DNA of 64,000 nucleotides. It comes from Desulfolutivibrio sulfodismutans DSM 3696. Lineage in GTDB: Bacteria > Desulfobacterota > Desulfovibrionia > Desulfovibrionales > Desulfovibrionaceae. Where the stretch lies: NCBI RefSeq assembly GCF_013376455.1, contig NZ_CP045504.1, positions 1,653,501 through 1,717,500 of the forward strand. The letters run 5' to 3'. Every line of letters starts with the position of its first letter. Positions within the stretch are counted from its first letter, which is position 1. Shown here piece after piece: positions 42,917 through 55,413 of this stretch. The position numbers were made by a program, and so were the translations under genes. The notes below the pieces were generated by a model, which saw only the letters and a program-made list of their open reading frames with translations, had not been told where the DNA came from and did no database searches.

Positions 42917-44834
42917 CGCCCGACACTTCGGACTCGGGTTCAAGCTGGCCCTTTTCATCCTCACCAGCACCACGCTCATCTTCGCGGCGGCCTTCAGCTA
43001 CAATTACTACTGCTCCCGCCAGCTCATTCTCAAAAACGTGGCCGAGAGCGCCAAGAACCTGGCCCACGACTCCGTCCAGCGCATGGAGACGGTCTTTGCC
43101 GGGGTGGCCCGCATCCCCACGTTTTTGGCCCTCAACCTGGACGAGTCCTTTCCGCCCATCGGGGAGCTCACGGAATTTTTGCGCGATTTCCTGCACGCCG
43201 TGCCCGAGGTCTATGGGGCCACGGTGGCCTTCGAGCCCTATGCCTTCGAACCCCGCACCCGGTACTTCGCCCCCTACACGTTCAAGGACAAAAACGACCT
43301 GTCCTTCACCATGCTTGGCGGCGACGGCTACGATTATTTTCTCCTGGACTGGTACCTGATCCCCAAGGAACTGGGGAAACCCATGTGGAGCGAGCCCTAC
43401 TTCGACGAGGGCGGCGGCGACATCCTCATGACCACGCTGAGCATCCCCTTCTACCGCGACGGCGGCAAGACCTTCTCCGGCGTGGTCACGGCGGACATCT
43501 CCCTGGACTGGCTCAAGTCCCTGGTGGCCAAAATCTCGGTCTTCAATTCGGGCTATGCCTTCCTTTTGAGCAAAAACGGCGTGTTTGTGGCCCACCCGGA
43601 AAACCGCTATCTCATGCGCGAAAGCATCTTCAGCCTGGCCGAGGACATGGGCAGCGTGGAGCTGCGCGACATCGGCAAGGCCATGGTCCGGGGCACGGAG
43701 GGCTATGCCCGGCTGCCCGAGGCGTTTCTCGGCAAACCCGCCTGGGTCTATTACGCCCCGGTGCCCGCAACCGGCTGGTCCATGGGCATCATCGTTCCCG
43801 AAAACGAACTGCTGGCCGACCTGCACACCTTAAGCCGGGAGATCCTGACCCTGGGCGCCCTCGGCTTCGCCCTGCTTTTCGCGGTCATCGCGGCCATCTC
43901 CATCCGCATCACCCGGCCCCTGCGCACCCTGGCCGAAAAAAGCTCCGAGATCGCCAAGGGCAACCTGGACGTGGACCTGCCCACGGTCAAGGGCAGCGAC
44001 GAGGTCGGAGAGCTGTCGCGCTCCTTCCATGACATGCGCAACGCCCTCAAAGACTACATCGCCAACCTGACCGAGACCACCAAGGCCAAGGAGCGCATGG
44101 AGTCGGAATTAAAGATCGCCAAAAACATCCAGATGAGCTTTCTGCCCAAGCGTTTCCCGCCCTTCCCGGACATCAGCCGCTTCGACCTGCATGCCGCCCT
44201 GGAACCGGCCCGGGAGGTGGGCGGCGACCTCTACGACTTCTTTTTGCTCGACGAGACCCACCTCTTTTTCTCCGTGGGCGACGTCTCGGGCAAGGGCGTT
44301 CCGGCGGCGCTGTTCATGGCCGTGACCAAGACCCTCGTCAAAGGCAACGCCGAGCCGGGCATGGACCCGGCGGCCATCCTGTCCAGGGTCAACACGGAGC
44401 TGTGCGTGGACAACGAGCAATTGCTCTTCGTGACCATGTTCTGCGGCATCCTCGACTTCACCACCGGGGAGCTGGCCTTCTCCAACGCCGGGCACAACCC
44501 GCCGGTGCTCCTGCGCGCGGACGGGGCCACGGACTTCCTCGAACTGCCGCGTGGACTGTTTCTGGGCATCATGGAGGATGCGGCCTACCGCACCGGCCGC
44601 ATCGTCCTGGGCCCGGGGGACGCCCTGGTGGTCTACACCGACGGCGTCACCGAGGCCATGAACGAGGCCGAGGAGCTGTATTCCAGCCTGCGGCTGCTTG
44701 AGCTTTTGCGGGCGGCCACGGACAAAAGCGCCGTCGCCCTGACCGATACGGTCATGGAGTCGGTCATCACCTACGAGGGCGACGCGCCCCAGGCCGACGA
44801 TATCACCGTCCTGGCCCTGACCTACACGGGATGA
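42897..44834 (+). CDS. Cache-HAMP-SpoIIE sensor protein phosphatase
   Basis: 645 residues. TM1 (~13-35), a periplasmic double-Cache domain (~40-305), TM2 (~312-333), HAMP (~335-390), a coiled-coil linker with ELKIAKNIQMSFLP (~405-418) and a PP2C/SpoIIE phosphatase domain with metal-binding REVGGDLYDFF, FSVGDVSGKGVPAALFM, FSNAGHNPPVLL and VVYTDGVTEAMN. Such proteins dephosphorylate anti-sigma-factor antagonists. No antagonist or anti-sigma gene is adjacent. It overlaps the solute-binding protein gene upstream and yraN downstream (ATGA). Confidence 0.9.
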   Translation: MPTPQSSARHFGLGFKLALFILTSTTLIFAAAFSYNYYCSRQLILKNVAESAKNLAHDSVQRMETVFAGVARIPTFLALNLDESFPPIGELTEFLRDFLHAVPEVYGATVAFEPYAFEPRTRYFAPYTFKDKNDLSFTMLGGDGYDYFLLDWYLIPKELGKPMWSEPYFDEGGGDILMTTLSIPFYRDGGKTFSGVVTADISLDWLKSLVAKISVFNSGYAFLLSKNGVFVAHPENRYLMRESIFSLAEDMGSVELRDIGKAMVRGTEGYARLPEAFLGKPAWVYYAPVPATGWSMGIIVPENELLADLHTLSREILTLGALGFALLFAVIAAISIRITRPLRTLAEKSSEIAKGNLDVDLPTVKGSDEVGELSRSFHDMRNALKDYIANLTETTKAKERMESELKIAKNIQMSFLPKRFPPFPDISRFDLHAALEPAREVGGDLYDFFLLDETHLFFSVGDVSGKGVPAALFMAVTKTLVKGNAEPGMDPAAILSRVNTELCVDNEQLLFVTMFCGILDFTTGELAFSNAGHNPPVLLRADGATDFLELPRGLFLGIMEDAAYRTGRIVLGPGDALVVYTDGVTEAMNEAEELYSSLRLLELLRAATDKSAVALTDTVMESVITYEGDAPQADDITVLALTYTG

Positions 44835-45241
44835 CCACGGACGCCGCCCACCTGGCCACGGGCCGACGCGGCGAAGACCTGGCCGCCGACCATCTGGCCG
44901 CCGCCGGATATCGCGTCCTGACCCGCAACTGGCGCTGCCGGGCGGGCGAGGTGGATTTCATCTGCGTTCATGGCGACACCCTGGTCTTCGTGGAGGTCAA
45001 GACCCGGGCCGTCTCCCCCCAGGCCGACCCGGCCGGGGCGGTCACCGCCTCCAAACGCTCCCGCATCATCAAGGCCGCCAGCGCCTACCTCACGGCCAAA
45101 GACCTGTGGGACACGCCCTGCCGCTTCGATGTGGTGGCCATCGTCGAGTCCCCTCGCGGGACAGACATCCGGCACTTCGAAAACGCCTTCGACGCCTCCG
45201 AGGTCTCGGGGACGTCGGGGCGGCTCTATCAGCCGTTTTGA
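44831..45241 (+). CDS. UPF0102/YraN family protein
   Basis: 136 residues. It has the family GRRGEDLAADHL start and the nuclease-like core GEVDFICVHGDTLVFVEVKT with Asp, Glu and Lys of a PD-(D/E)xK fold, then VTASKRSRIIKAASAYL. Function in vivo is unclear; relatives have been linked to natural transformation or Holliday-junction work. It overlaps the phosphatase stop by four bases. Confidence 0.9.
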   Translation: MTTDAAHLATGRRGEDLAADHLAAAGYRVLTRNWRCRAGEVDFICVHGDTLVFVEVKTRAVSPQADPAGAVTASKRSRIIKAASAYLTAKDLWDTPCRFDVVAIVESPRGTDIRHFENAFDASEVSGTSGRLYQPF

Positions 45242-45320
45242 CGCCTCCCCGCCGTCAGGCCTCCCTGCGCCCGGGGAAAAGCGGCGTCAGCGCCATCACG
45301 GTTTGCCCCACCGTCTTCAT

Positions 45321-46538
45321 TTATGACGCAGCGCCGCACGACGACGGCCGGGACAGCACCTTGTCCAGGCAGGCGGCCAGCCGCCGCATGCCAACGTCGA
45401 TGCGCTCCTCGTCGGAATTGGAAAAATTGAGCCGCATGGTGTTGGCGCCCGTGCCGTCCACGAAAAACGGCCCGCCCGGCACGAACGCCACCTTCTCCTT
45501 GATGGCCGCGTCAAAGACATCGTAGGCCGAGACCCCATCCGGCAGGGTGATCCATAAAAACATGCCGCCTTCGGGCCTGGTGCACCGCGCCTCGGGGGGG
45601 AACAGCTCCTCGATGCGGGCCACCATCAGGTCGCGCTGCCGCCGGTAGGCGGACTTGATGCTCTCCACATGGGCGCTTAGGTCATTTTCGGCCAGATAGC
45701 GCACGAGGATGCGCTGGGCCAGGGTGGAGGTGTGCAGATCCGAGGCCTGCTTGGCCGTGACCAGCTTGACGCGCGACTCGGGGTCGGCCACCAGCCAGCC
45801 CACCCGCAGCCCCGGGGAAACGACCTTGGAAAACGACCCCAGAAGGAAGGTGCGCTCCGGGCGCAGGGCGTACAGGGGAGTCTGGTGTTCGCCCAGAAAC
45901 CGCAGTTCGCCGTACGGGTCGTCCTCGATGAGGATGGTCGGGGAATCGGCCAGAAGCCCGGCGGCCAGCTCCCGGCGCGCCTTCGACCAGGTGATGCCCG
46001 AGGGGTTCTGGAAATTGGGCACGCTGTAAAAGAGCTTCGGCGCAGGCCCGGAAAGCGCCGCGCCCAGGGCCTCGGGGTCCGGGCCGTCGTCGTCCAGGGG
46101 GACGGAGGCGAATTCGGCCTGAAACAGGGAAAAAAGCTGGATGGCCCCGATATATCCCGGCCGCTCCACGAGCACCCCGTCGCCCGGGTCCAAAAACGCC
46201 TTGGCCAACAGATCCAGGGCCTGCTGGGAGCCCGTGGTGATGATGATCCAGTCCGGGTCCACGTCCAGGCCGAAGCGCAGCTTGTAGCGTCCGGCGATGA
46301 ATCGGCGCAGCTCGGGGTCACCCTCGGTGGTGGAATATTGCAGGCTTTCCGAGCCCGACCCGGCGATGACCGATTCGGCCGCCTTGGCCAGGGCGGCCGC
46401 CGGAAACAGGCCAGGTTGGGGAAGCCCGCCGGCGAAGGAGATGATGGAGGGGTCGGCGGTGACCTTGAGAATCTCCCGAATAAACGAACGGCGCACGTTG
46501 TCCATGCGCGAAGCGAAAACCCACGGCGTCTGCGGCAT
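45321..46538 (-). CDS. PLP-dependent aminotransferase (2-aminoadipate/aromatic type)
   Basis: 405 residues of fold type I, class I/II. Signature segments are ISFAGGLPQPGLFP (~33-46), TTGSQQALDLLAKAFLDPGD, SVPNFQNPSGITW and the PLP lysine in LLGSFSKVVSPGLRVGWL (~235-252), with a C-terminal MRLNFSNSDEE. It resembles LysN/Aro8-type enzymes that transaminate 2-oxoadipate, leucine or aromatic acids. There is no N-terminal GntR domain, so it is not a MocR regulator. The start could be 46538 or 46544; AAGG is better spaced for 46538. Confidence 0.88.
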   Translation of the reverse strand: MPQTPWVFASRMDNVRRSFIREILKVTADPSIISFAGGLPQPGLFPAAALAKAAESVIAGSGSESLQYSTTEGDPELRRFIAGRYKLRFGLDVDPDWIIITTGSQQALDLLAKAFLDPGDGVLVERPGYIGAIQLFSLFQAEFASVPLDDDGPDPEALGAALSGPAPKLFYSVPNFQNPSGITWSKARRELAAGLLADSPTILIEDDPYGELRFLGEHQTPLYALRPERTFLLGSFSKVVSPGLRVGWLVADPESRVKLVTAKQASDLHTSTLAQRILVRYLAENDLSAHVESIKSAYRRQRDLMVARIEELFPPEARCTRPEGGMFLWITLPDGVSAYDVFDAAIKEKVAFVPGGPFFVDGTGANTMRLNFSNSDEERIDVGMRRLAACLDKVLSRPSSCGAAS

Positions 46539-46671
46539 AGTCATGACCTTTTTTCCGGCCCCGGCGAACGGCTGGATTTTTTCCGCCACCGGGTCTACAA
46601 GCACCAATTGAAGGCGCGGGCGACGTAATGCCCACCACGCCCAAAATACACACCGACAAAGGGGCTTTTTA

Positions 46672-46878
46672 GTGGAAAACCTGTCCGACCCTCAAGAACT
46701 TTTACTGGACAACGCCTTCAAACTGGCGGCCCGGGCCAGCGAGCTGCTGGACAACCCCTCGCGATTAACCGCTTCGGACCTCAATCATCTGTCCAGCGCC
46801 CTGCTGAACGTCATGGAACTTTTGGCCGCCCTGGAACCCCAGGAGGACATGGGCGAGATGCAGGGCGATTACTATTGA
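46672..46878 (+). CDS. Small hypothetical acidic protein
   Basis: 68 residues from a GTG with AGGGG eight bases upstream. It is predicted to be helical (LLLDNAFKLAARASELL; HLSSALLNVMELLAAL) with an acidic tail ending in Asp-Tyr-Tyr. No family is recognised. Divergent from the aminotransferase gene and 138 bases before plsC. Confidence 0.6.
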   Translation: MENLSDPQELLLDNAFKLAARASELLDNPSRLTASDLNHLSSALLNVMELLAALEPQEDMGEMQGDYY

Positions 46879-47016
46879 CCCTGCCGCGACGCCCCCCTGT
46901 GGGCGCGGGACCGGGACCGGCCTGCGCCCGCAGCAGGGAACACGCGCCGAGCAGCCGCTTTATGCCCCGACGCCGCCAGCGCAGCGTCCCGTGGAGCGGG
47001 AAGGCTTAACGACGTG

Positions 47017-47727
47017 ATGCAAAACATTCTTTTCCGGCTGTGCCTTTTCCCCCTGACCCTGCTTTTCAGCACCCTGTGCTGGCTGGCCGTGGGGATTGGG
47101 AAAAACAACAGCTTCTCCCACCGCATGGAATGCCTGTGGGGCAAGGCCTTGATGGCCTGCGGCGGCGTGCGCGTCGAGGCCGACCTGCGGGCCCTGACCC
47201 CGGGAACCACCTATGTCTTTTTGGCCAACCACCAAAGCCATCTGGACATCCCGGCCCTTTTTTCGGTGCTCTCCGACTACAATTTCCGCTTTCTGGCCAA
47301 GGACAGCCTGTTTCGCATTCCGTTTTTCGGCCCGGCCATGGCCCGGATGGGGCATGTGGCCATCGAGCGGGAGAACCGGCGCAAGGCCATGCAGAGCATC
47401 GAGCGCGCCGTGTCCCTGGTGGCTGGCGGCGTGGGGCTGCTCATCTTCCCTGAAGGCACCCGCAGCACGGACCACTCCACCCTCGGCGAATTCAAGACCG
47501 GCGGCATGATCGTGGCCCTCAAATGCCGCTGCCCCGTGGCCCCGCTGATCGTCACCGGCAGCGGATCGGTGCTGCCCAAAGGCGTCACCCGCCTGCGCCC
47601 CGGGACCATCCGCATCACGGCCCTGCCCCCCGTGGACACCCAAGCCTATACCTTGAAGGACCGCGACGCCTTCAAGACGCATATGGAAAACCTCATGAAA
47701 AACGCCTACCTGGAGCATAGCCAATGA
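47017..47727 (+). CDS. plsC: 1-acyl-glycerol-3-phosphate acyltransferase
   Basis: 236 residues. A hydrophobic N-terminal segment (~5-27) anchors it in the inner membrane. Acyltransferase motifs are NHQSHLD (catalytic His-x4-Asp, ~71-77), the IPFFGPAMARMG region and FPEGTRS (~146-152). It acylates lysophosphatidic acid. ATG at 47017 and GTG at 47014 are both possible. Its stop overlaps the ATG of the RNase J gene. Confidence 0.9.
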   Translation: MQNILFRLCLFPLTLLFSTLCWLAVGIGKNNSFSHRMECLWGKALMACGGVRVEADLRALTPGTTYVFLANHQSHLDIPALFSVLSDYNFRFLAKDSLFRIPFFGPAMARMGHVAIERENRRKAMQSIERAVSLVAGGVGLLIFPEGTRSTDHSTLGEFKTGGMIVALKCRCPVAPLIVTGSGSVLPKGVTRLRPGTIRITALPPVDTQAYTLKDRDAFKTHMENLMKNAYLEHSQ

Positions 47728-49382
47728 GCCAGAGCCCCTCCGTCACCCTCTATCCCCTGGGCGGCCTGGGGGAAATCGGGCTCAACTGCATGGTCATGGT
47801 CAGCGGTGACGACATGGTCATCATCGACTGCGGCCTCATGTTCCCCGACGATTCCCTGTTCGGCATCGACGTGGTCATCCCCCGTTTCGACTTCATCCTG
47901 GCCAACAAACACAAACTCAGGGGCATCGTGGTCACCCACGGCCACGAGGACCACATCGGGGCCCTGCCCTGGCTTCTGCCCTACGTGGACGTCCCGGTCT
48001 ACGGCTCGCCCCTGACCCTGGCCCTGGTGGGCAAGAAGCTGGAAGAGCACAACCTCAAGGACTTCGTGACGCTGACCCCGGTGGCGAAAAACCAGCGCCT
48101 TGAGCTTGGGGTCTTCGCCTTCACCTTCATCGAGGTCTGTCACTCCATCGTGCACGGCTACGGCCTGGGCATCGAGACCCCGGCCGGGAAGATCGTGCAT
48201 TCCGGGGATTTCAAGATCGACCGCAACCCCATGGACGGCCACATCACGGACCTGGACGCCTTCGCCCGGTTCAGCGCCGACGGCGTCCGGCTGCTTATGT
48301 CCGATTCCACCAACGTGGAGCGCGACGGCTTCTCCCTCAACGAACGCGAGATCAAGGGCGCCCTGTCCGACCTCTTCCACAAGGCCACGGGCCGCATCCT
48401 GGTGACGCTTTTTTCCAGCCACATCCAGCGCATGCAGGAGGTCTTCGAGCTGGCCCACGACACCGGGCGCAAGGTGGCGATAAGCGGCAAGAGCCTTTTT
48501 TCCAATACCGAGATCGCCAAGGAGCTCGGCTATCTGCGCATCCCCCCGGACTCCACCTGCACCCTCGACGATCTGCCCGGCATGCCCGACGACAAGGTGG
48601 TGCTCTTGGTCACCGGCTCCCAGGGCGAGCCCCTGTCGGCTTTAAGCCGCCTGGCCACGGGCGAGCATCGCCAGCTTCGGGTGCACCCCGGGGACACGGT
48701 GCTTTTGTCCTCGCGCTTTATTCCCGGCAACGTGCGGGCCATAACGAGGCTCATCAACCGCCTCTACAAGCTCGGGGCCGAGGTGCTCTACGAAAACGTC
48801 CAGGCCATCCACGCCTCGGGCCACGCCTACCGCGAGGAACTGGGCATCATGCTGGACACGGTGAAACCCAAGTTCTTCATCCCGGTGCACGGCGAATACC
48901 GGCATCTGGTCAAGCACTGCCGCCTGGCCGTGTCGCGCGGGGTGGCCCCGGAGCGGGCCCTGGTGATCGAGGACGGCAACCCCGTGACCCTTTTCGCCGA
49001 CGGCGGCATCCGCCTGGAGGACGCCATCTCCGTGGAGCACATCTACGTGGACGGCAAGGGCGTGGGCGACGTGGGCCAGAGCGTGCTCAAGGAGCGGGCG
49101 CTCCTGGCGGGCGAGGGGCTGGTCATCGTGGTCATGGTGGTGGACGAAAAGACCGGCGAGGTCACGCTTGGGCCCAACATCATGTCCAAGGGATTCGTCT
49201 TCGAGCAGCAGTACAGCCACGTTCTGGAAGACGCCAAATGCATCGTCTGGGACATCTTCGAGAACATCCCGCCGGGCAACCCGGAACTGCTCAAGGAGCG
49301 CATCCGGTCGTCGCTGAGGCGTTTTTTCCGCAAGATCCTGGAACGCGATCCGGTGGTCGTGCCCCTGGTCATCACCCTTTGA
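47724..49382 (+). CDS. rnj: Ribonuclease J
   Basis: 552 residues of the metallo-beta-lactamase/beta-CASP family. Landmarks: LYPLGGLGEIGLNCMV (~9-24), VIIDCGLMFPDD, zinc motif THGHEDHIGALPW (~71-83), HSGDFKID, and beta-CASP motifs LMSDSTNVERDG, SSHIQRMQEV, GSQGEPLSAL and HASGHAYREELG. It has 5'-to-3' exonuclease and endonuclease activity in RNA turnover and maturation. The C-terminal region (~450-552) is the usual RNase J domain. It overlaps plsC by four bases. Confidence 0.93.
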   Translation: MSQSPSVTLYPLGGLGEIGLNCMVMVSGDDMVIIDCGLMFPDDSLFGIDVVIPRFDFILANKHKLRGIVVTHGHEDHIGALPWLLPYVDVPVYGSPLTLALVGKKLEEHNLKDFVTLTPVAKNQRLELGVFAFTFIEVCHSIVHGYGLGIETPAGKIVHSGDFKIDRNPMDGHITDLDAFARFSADGVRLLMSDSTNVERDGFSLNEREIKGALSDLFHKATGRILVTLFSSHIQRMQEVFELAHDTGRKVAISGKSLFSNTEIAKELGYLRIPPDSTCTLDDLPGMPDDKVVLLVTGSQGEPLSALSRLATGEHRQLRVHPGDTVLLSSRFIPGNVRAITRLINRLYKLGAEVLYENVQAIHASGHAYREELGIMLDTVKPKFFIPVHGEYRHLVKHCRLAVSRGVAPERALVIEDGNPVTLFADGGIRLEDAISVEHIYVDGKGVGDVGQSVLKERALLAGEGLVIVVMVVDEKTGEVTLGPNIMSKGFVFEQQYSHVLEDAKCIVWDIFENIPPGNPELLKERIRSSLRRFFRKILERDPVVVPLVITL

Positions 49383-49413
49383 TCGGGGCCGCCGGGCCCC
49401 GCCGGGAGACGCC

Positions 49414-50190
49414 ATGAGAGTGCTTCGCGTGCGCCACCAGGATAAAAGCTTCTATGCCTCGCTTCTTGAGGACCAGGTGGTCTGCCTGGATCGCAGCCTG
49501 TCCTACGACAGGCCCATCCCCTTGAGCGAAATCCAGCTTCTGCCGCCCGTGGCCCCGACCAAGGTGGTGTGCGCGGCGGTCAACTACCGCTCCCACGCCG
49601 CCGAGGTGGGACGGGAGGTTCCGGACGAGCCGGTGATTTTTTTCAAGCCGCCCTCGGCGGTGATCCCGGCCGGACAGCCCATTGTGCTGCCCCGGGCCTC
49701 GGCGCGGGTGGATTACGAGGCGGAGTTGGCCGTAGTCATGGGGCGGCCGTGCCGCAACGCAGCCCCGGACAAGGTGGCGGCGCACATCTTCGGCTACTCG
49801 TGCGCCAACGACGTGACCGCGCGCGACCTGCAGAAAAAAGACGGCCTGTTCGGCCGGGCCAAGGGGTTCGATTCGTTCGCGCCCATCGGGCCGTGGATCG
49901 AGACCGAGGTGGCGGACCCGGGAAACCTGGCCATCCGGACGTTGGTCAACGGCGAGGTGCGCCAGGAGGGCGACACGTCGGATATGATCTTTTCGGTGGC
50001 GGAACTGGTGAGTTTCATTTCCCGGGTGATGACGCTGTACCCCGGGGATGTGGTGCTGACGGGTACGCCGCCGGGCATCGGGCCGCTTGCCGCAGGCGAC
50101 GAAGTGCGTATTGAGATCGCCGGGGTCGGGGTGCTGATCAATCCGGTTGTGGCGGAAGAAGAGACGGGGGCGGGGGAGTTGATTCAGTAG
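49414..50190 (+). CDS. Fumarylacetoacetate hydrolase-family protein
   Basis: 258 residues. The metal-binding core has VDYEAELAVVMGR (Glu ligands) and YSCANDVTARDLQKKDG, with GFDSFAPIGPW, NGEVRQEGDTSDMIF and GDVVLTGTPPGIGP. Family members hydrolyse or decarboxylate beta-keto acids, for example oxaloacetate decarboxylase/tautomerase or acylpyruvase. The substrate is not evident. It follows the RNase J gene by 31 bases, with GGGAG before the ATG. Confidence 0.88.
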   Translation: MRVLRVRHQDKSFYASLLEDQVVCLDRSLSYDRPIPLSEIQLLPPVAPTKVVCAAVNYRSHAAEVGREVPDEPVIFFKPPSAVIPAGQPIVLPRASARVDYEAELAVVMGRPCRNAAPDKVAAHIFGYSCANDVTARDLQKKDGLFGRAKGFDSFAPIGPWIETEVADPGNLAIRTLVNGEVRQEGDTSDMIFSVAELVSFISRVMTLYPGDVVLTGTPPGIGPLAAGDEVRIEIAGVGVLINPVVAEEETGAGELIQ

Positions 50191-50200
50191 CCGGTTCGGC

Positions 50201-53101
<2,901 letters not shown>

Positions 53102-53703
53102 ATGGGAGACCTTGGCTCACCGCAGTCCGCGCTGTTTTGGGCAACGCCATCCCGTCCGGGGCCAAGGCTACGCCCCGCACGTCGCGCCGTTCGTCATCCT
53201 ATTGGAAAGTATTGCACCATTTTTTCATGATACGTCCCTGCGACTTTTTCCTCTCTGGCAAAAGCTCAAGGCACGGCGTGCCCCCACGATGGCGAACATC
53301 CCTCCGCGAAAACCCCTTCTCTATGAAAAAACTGCAACCCGCACAAAAGATGCACTTTTTTCGATCTTTATCGGCACGCTCCATTTACAACACAAATAGC
53401 GTGAAGCATCTGGGGGCGCAAGAGGATACCGGGCATTGTTTGTACATGACACGGCCGCTCGGCGTTTTCAGACGGCATGGCCGTTTTACCCGTCTCCCGA
53501 CCACCGGGCGCGCGGAATGTCCGGCATCTTTGCCTGCTGCGACTTGGCTGGAATGCGGGGAGGATCGTTCGAGGCGGCGAATCCTTGGCAGGCAAGGGGC
53601 GGCGCATGAGGCAGCGGCGTCCCGGGCCGGGACGGGCCGGGGCCTCGCTGCAGCGGCTTACAACGTCGCAGCGAGGCCCAACCCGGCGGCTCCGACGGCA
53701 CGG
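53102..53703. other. Intergenic region upstream of the hybrid kinase
   Basis: About 600 bases with no supported gene. AT-rich patches around 53200-53400 should hold the kinase promoter, but no clear -35/-10 pair stands out. The one clear structure is the hairpin at 53641-53678. Confidence 0.4.
53641..53678 (-). terminator. Long GC hairpin after the 53704 gene
   Basis: Perfect 11-base arms GGCCTCGCTGC / GCAGCGAGGCC with a 16-base loop, 25 bases past the stop. No T-run follows. Confidence 0.5.
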
Positions 53704-54120
53704 TCAGCGATAGACGATGGAGCCTAAAATCCCGGCCACCTGGGGGTGGTCTCCGGTCACCGTGACCATGACGAAGGCGTCGCCCGCCACGGAAATCCTG
53801 GAAATACTGTCCACGCCCTGGTCGTTTTGAAAGGTGAAGACATACCCGTTGGGTATCGGCCTGGGCGTCGTCCCCTGCAACTGCCCGGACATGGCGTCAG
53901 CGATGCTCCGGGCCGTCATTTTATCGGCCGTATCCATGACGATGGAGATGGCCGCGACGTTGTGCGGGCCGAATATCGCGACCACGTTGCCGTCTTCATG
54001 GGCTGTCCATCCCACGGGGATGTCCAGGGTGTACTTCGAAAAAACCTGCGGCGCGGCGCATGCCGCACCAGCTGCGGCCATCATCGCCACCGCCGCCAAA
54101 AACGCCATCAGCCTACCCAT
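53704..54120 (-). CDS. Secreted protein of unknown function
   Basis: 138 residues. A signal peptide (MGRLMAFLAAVAMMAAAGAACA) precedes a ~115-residue mature domain of alternating strands (YTLDIPVGWTAHEDGNVVAI; AISIVMDT; ISRISVAGDAFVMVTVTG). The pattern resembles small beta-sheet periplasmic domains of the PsbP/DUF1795-like sort, but no diagnostic motif is present. A GC hairpin follows the stop. Confidence 0.65.
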   Translation of the reverse strand: MGRLMAFLAAVAMMAAAGAACAAPQVFSKYTLDIPVGWTAHEDGNVVAIFGPHNVAAISIVMDTADKMTARSIADAMSGQLQGTTPRPIPNGYVFTFQNDQGVDSISRISVAGDAFVMVTVTGDHPQVAGILGSIVYR

Positions 54121-54213
54121 AGGGGGTTATCCTCCCGTACGGCGCGGATGCGGCCAAAGCGCGGCTCTCGGCCCCGGCCGACTCCACTGCGGATTTGACA
54201 TAGGTGCGGCGAA

Positions 54214-54582
54214 TCAGGCCACGGCCAGCGAATAGGCGTTCTCGCCGTCCGCCCCCTTTTTGACGAACCAATACAGCAACAGGAGAAAACCGACCCCGGT
54301 CAAGGCGATCAAATACCACCACCCGGAACGGTTCACATCGTGCAGCCTCCGGACGGAAACGGACAACACAGGCAAGAACACCACGACTTGAAAGACGGAG
54401 GTCAGGGGCATGATCGAATTTTCTGTGGAACCGCTCCCAAACAGGGCCTGATCCAGCACCATGGCGAGAATGGACAGCAGCCAGACCGCCAGGGTGAAGT
54501 ACCAGAACTCGGCCCGTGAGGCCCTCCCGGAGAATGTTGCATATTTTCGCAGGCAGGTGGAAAGCGAGGTCATAAAATCCAT
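54214..54582 (-). CDS. DUF805 membrane protein
   Basis: 122 residues with three to four hydrophobic segments. Family features are the start YATFSGRASRAEFWYFTL (~13-30), VRRLHDVNRSGWWYL (~78-92) and a short charged tail. DUF805 proteins are inner-membrane proteins of unknown function, and the RLHDxNRSGWW motif is diagnostic. ATG at 54582 is chosen, with GAAGGA about ten bases upstream. Confidence 0.88.
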   Translation of the reverse strand: MDFMTSLSTCLRKYATFSGRASRAEFWYFTLAVWLLSILAMVLDQALFGSGSTENSIMPLTSVFQVVVFLPVLSVSVRRLHDVNRSGWWYLIALTGVGFLLLLYWFVKKGADGENAYSLAVA

Positions 54583-54867
54583 GGGCAGCCATCCTTCTTT
54601 TGAGGGTGAAAAGGAAAGCACGCATCTTCACCACCCAGGGACAAAACACAATCGCCCGAAAGGAGGATTTTCAGGTGCCTCCACACCCCCCTCAAAAGGA
54701 TGACTCCGCAAAAAGACTTTATAAAATTAAAGAGATACGCCTGAACGCGCGGTGACTCCCGCCGGAGGCAGGAGAGCATGGGACATCGGTCTGGAAAAAA
54801 ACGGCGGCCCGGAAGGGGACAGGGAGTTGGAGAGCGGAAGGGGAGGATGGCCGGGCGTCGGCCGGGC

Positions 54868-55413
54868 TTATTCCCAGGAGATGGTGATGGTGCGGTTGCC
54901 CCACAGGCGGGCGGCCTGGCGGTCGTCGCCGAAATAGATGTCGATGGTCTTGCGCCAGCGCCCGTGCATCAGGTCCAGCACCTCGTATTCGCCGGGCAGG
55001 CCCTCGATGGTCAGCCGGGTTTTGTACCCCAGCCCCGCGTTCACCAAATCCGGCGAAACGGCGATGGCCTTGACCTCCGGCCCCAGGGTGTCGCCCCAGG
55101 CCCCGCGCGGATAGCCCGTCTTTTTCTTGCGGCCGTGGGAGACGTACGCCTTGGCCTTGACCGCAAGCGTCTGGCGCGGCGGGCAGGCGGCGCGAAAAAG
55201 CCGGTCGGGATCGTCCATGGCCCCCAGGTCGAAGCAGTCGGACGAACCTTCGCCCGCCCCGGCAGGACGGGAGACGACATGGGCCGTGATCGATTGTGCG
55301 CCCTCCCCGCCCGTGTGTACGCAGCCCGACACAAAACCTGCACACACCAGCACAAACAGCAACAGCCGCGAGGCCGCAGAGTTAACGCTGCGCCACGGGC
55401 CTGCGGACGGCAT
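54868..55413 (-). CDS. 3D-domain lipoprotein
   Basis: 181 residues from the ATG at 55413; an ATG 45 bases earlier is also possible. The hydrophobic segment LLLFVLVCAGFVSGC ends in a lipobox Cys. The C-terminal ~95 residues match the 3D (Asp-Asp-Asp) domain: VKAKAYVSH, GAWGDTLGPEVKAIAVSPDL, then the acidic IDIYFGDDRQAARLWG. The 3D fold is a small double-psi barrel found in MltA lytic transglycosylases and Rpf/Sps-type wall hydrolases, so peptidoglycan binding or cleavage is plausible. Confidence 0.78.
   Translation of the reverse strand: MPSAGPWRSVNSAASRLLLFVLVCAGFVSGCVHTGGEGAQSITAHVVSRPAGAGEGSSDCFDLGAMDDPDRLFRAACPPRQTLAVKAKAYVSHGRKKKTGYPRGAWGDTLGPEVKAIAVSPDLVNAGLGYKTRLTIEGLPGEYEVLDLMHGRWRKTIDIYFGDDRQAARLWGNRTITISWE

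Noticed and set aside
45321-46538. MocR-type regulator
   Set aside because: The aminotransferase fold begins at the N-terminus and there is no GntR DNA-binding domain.
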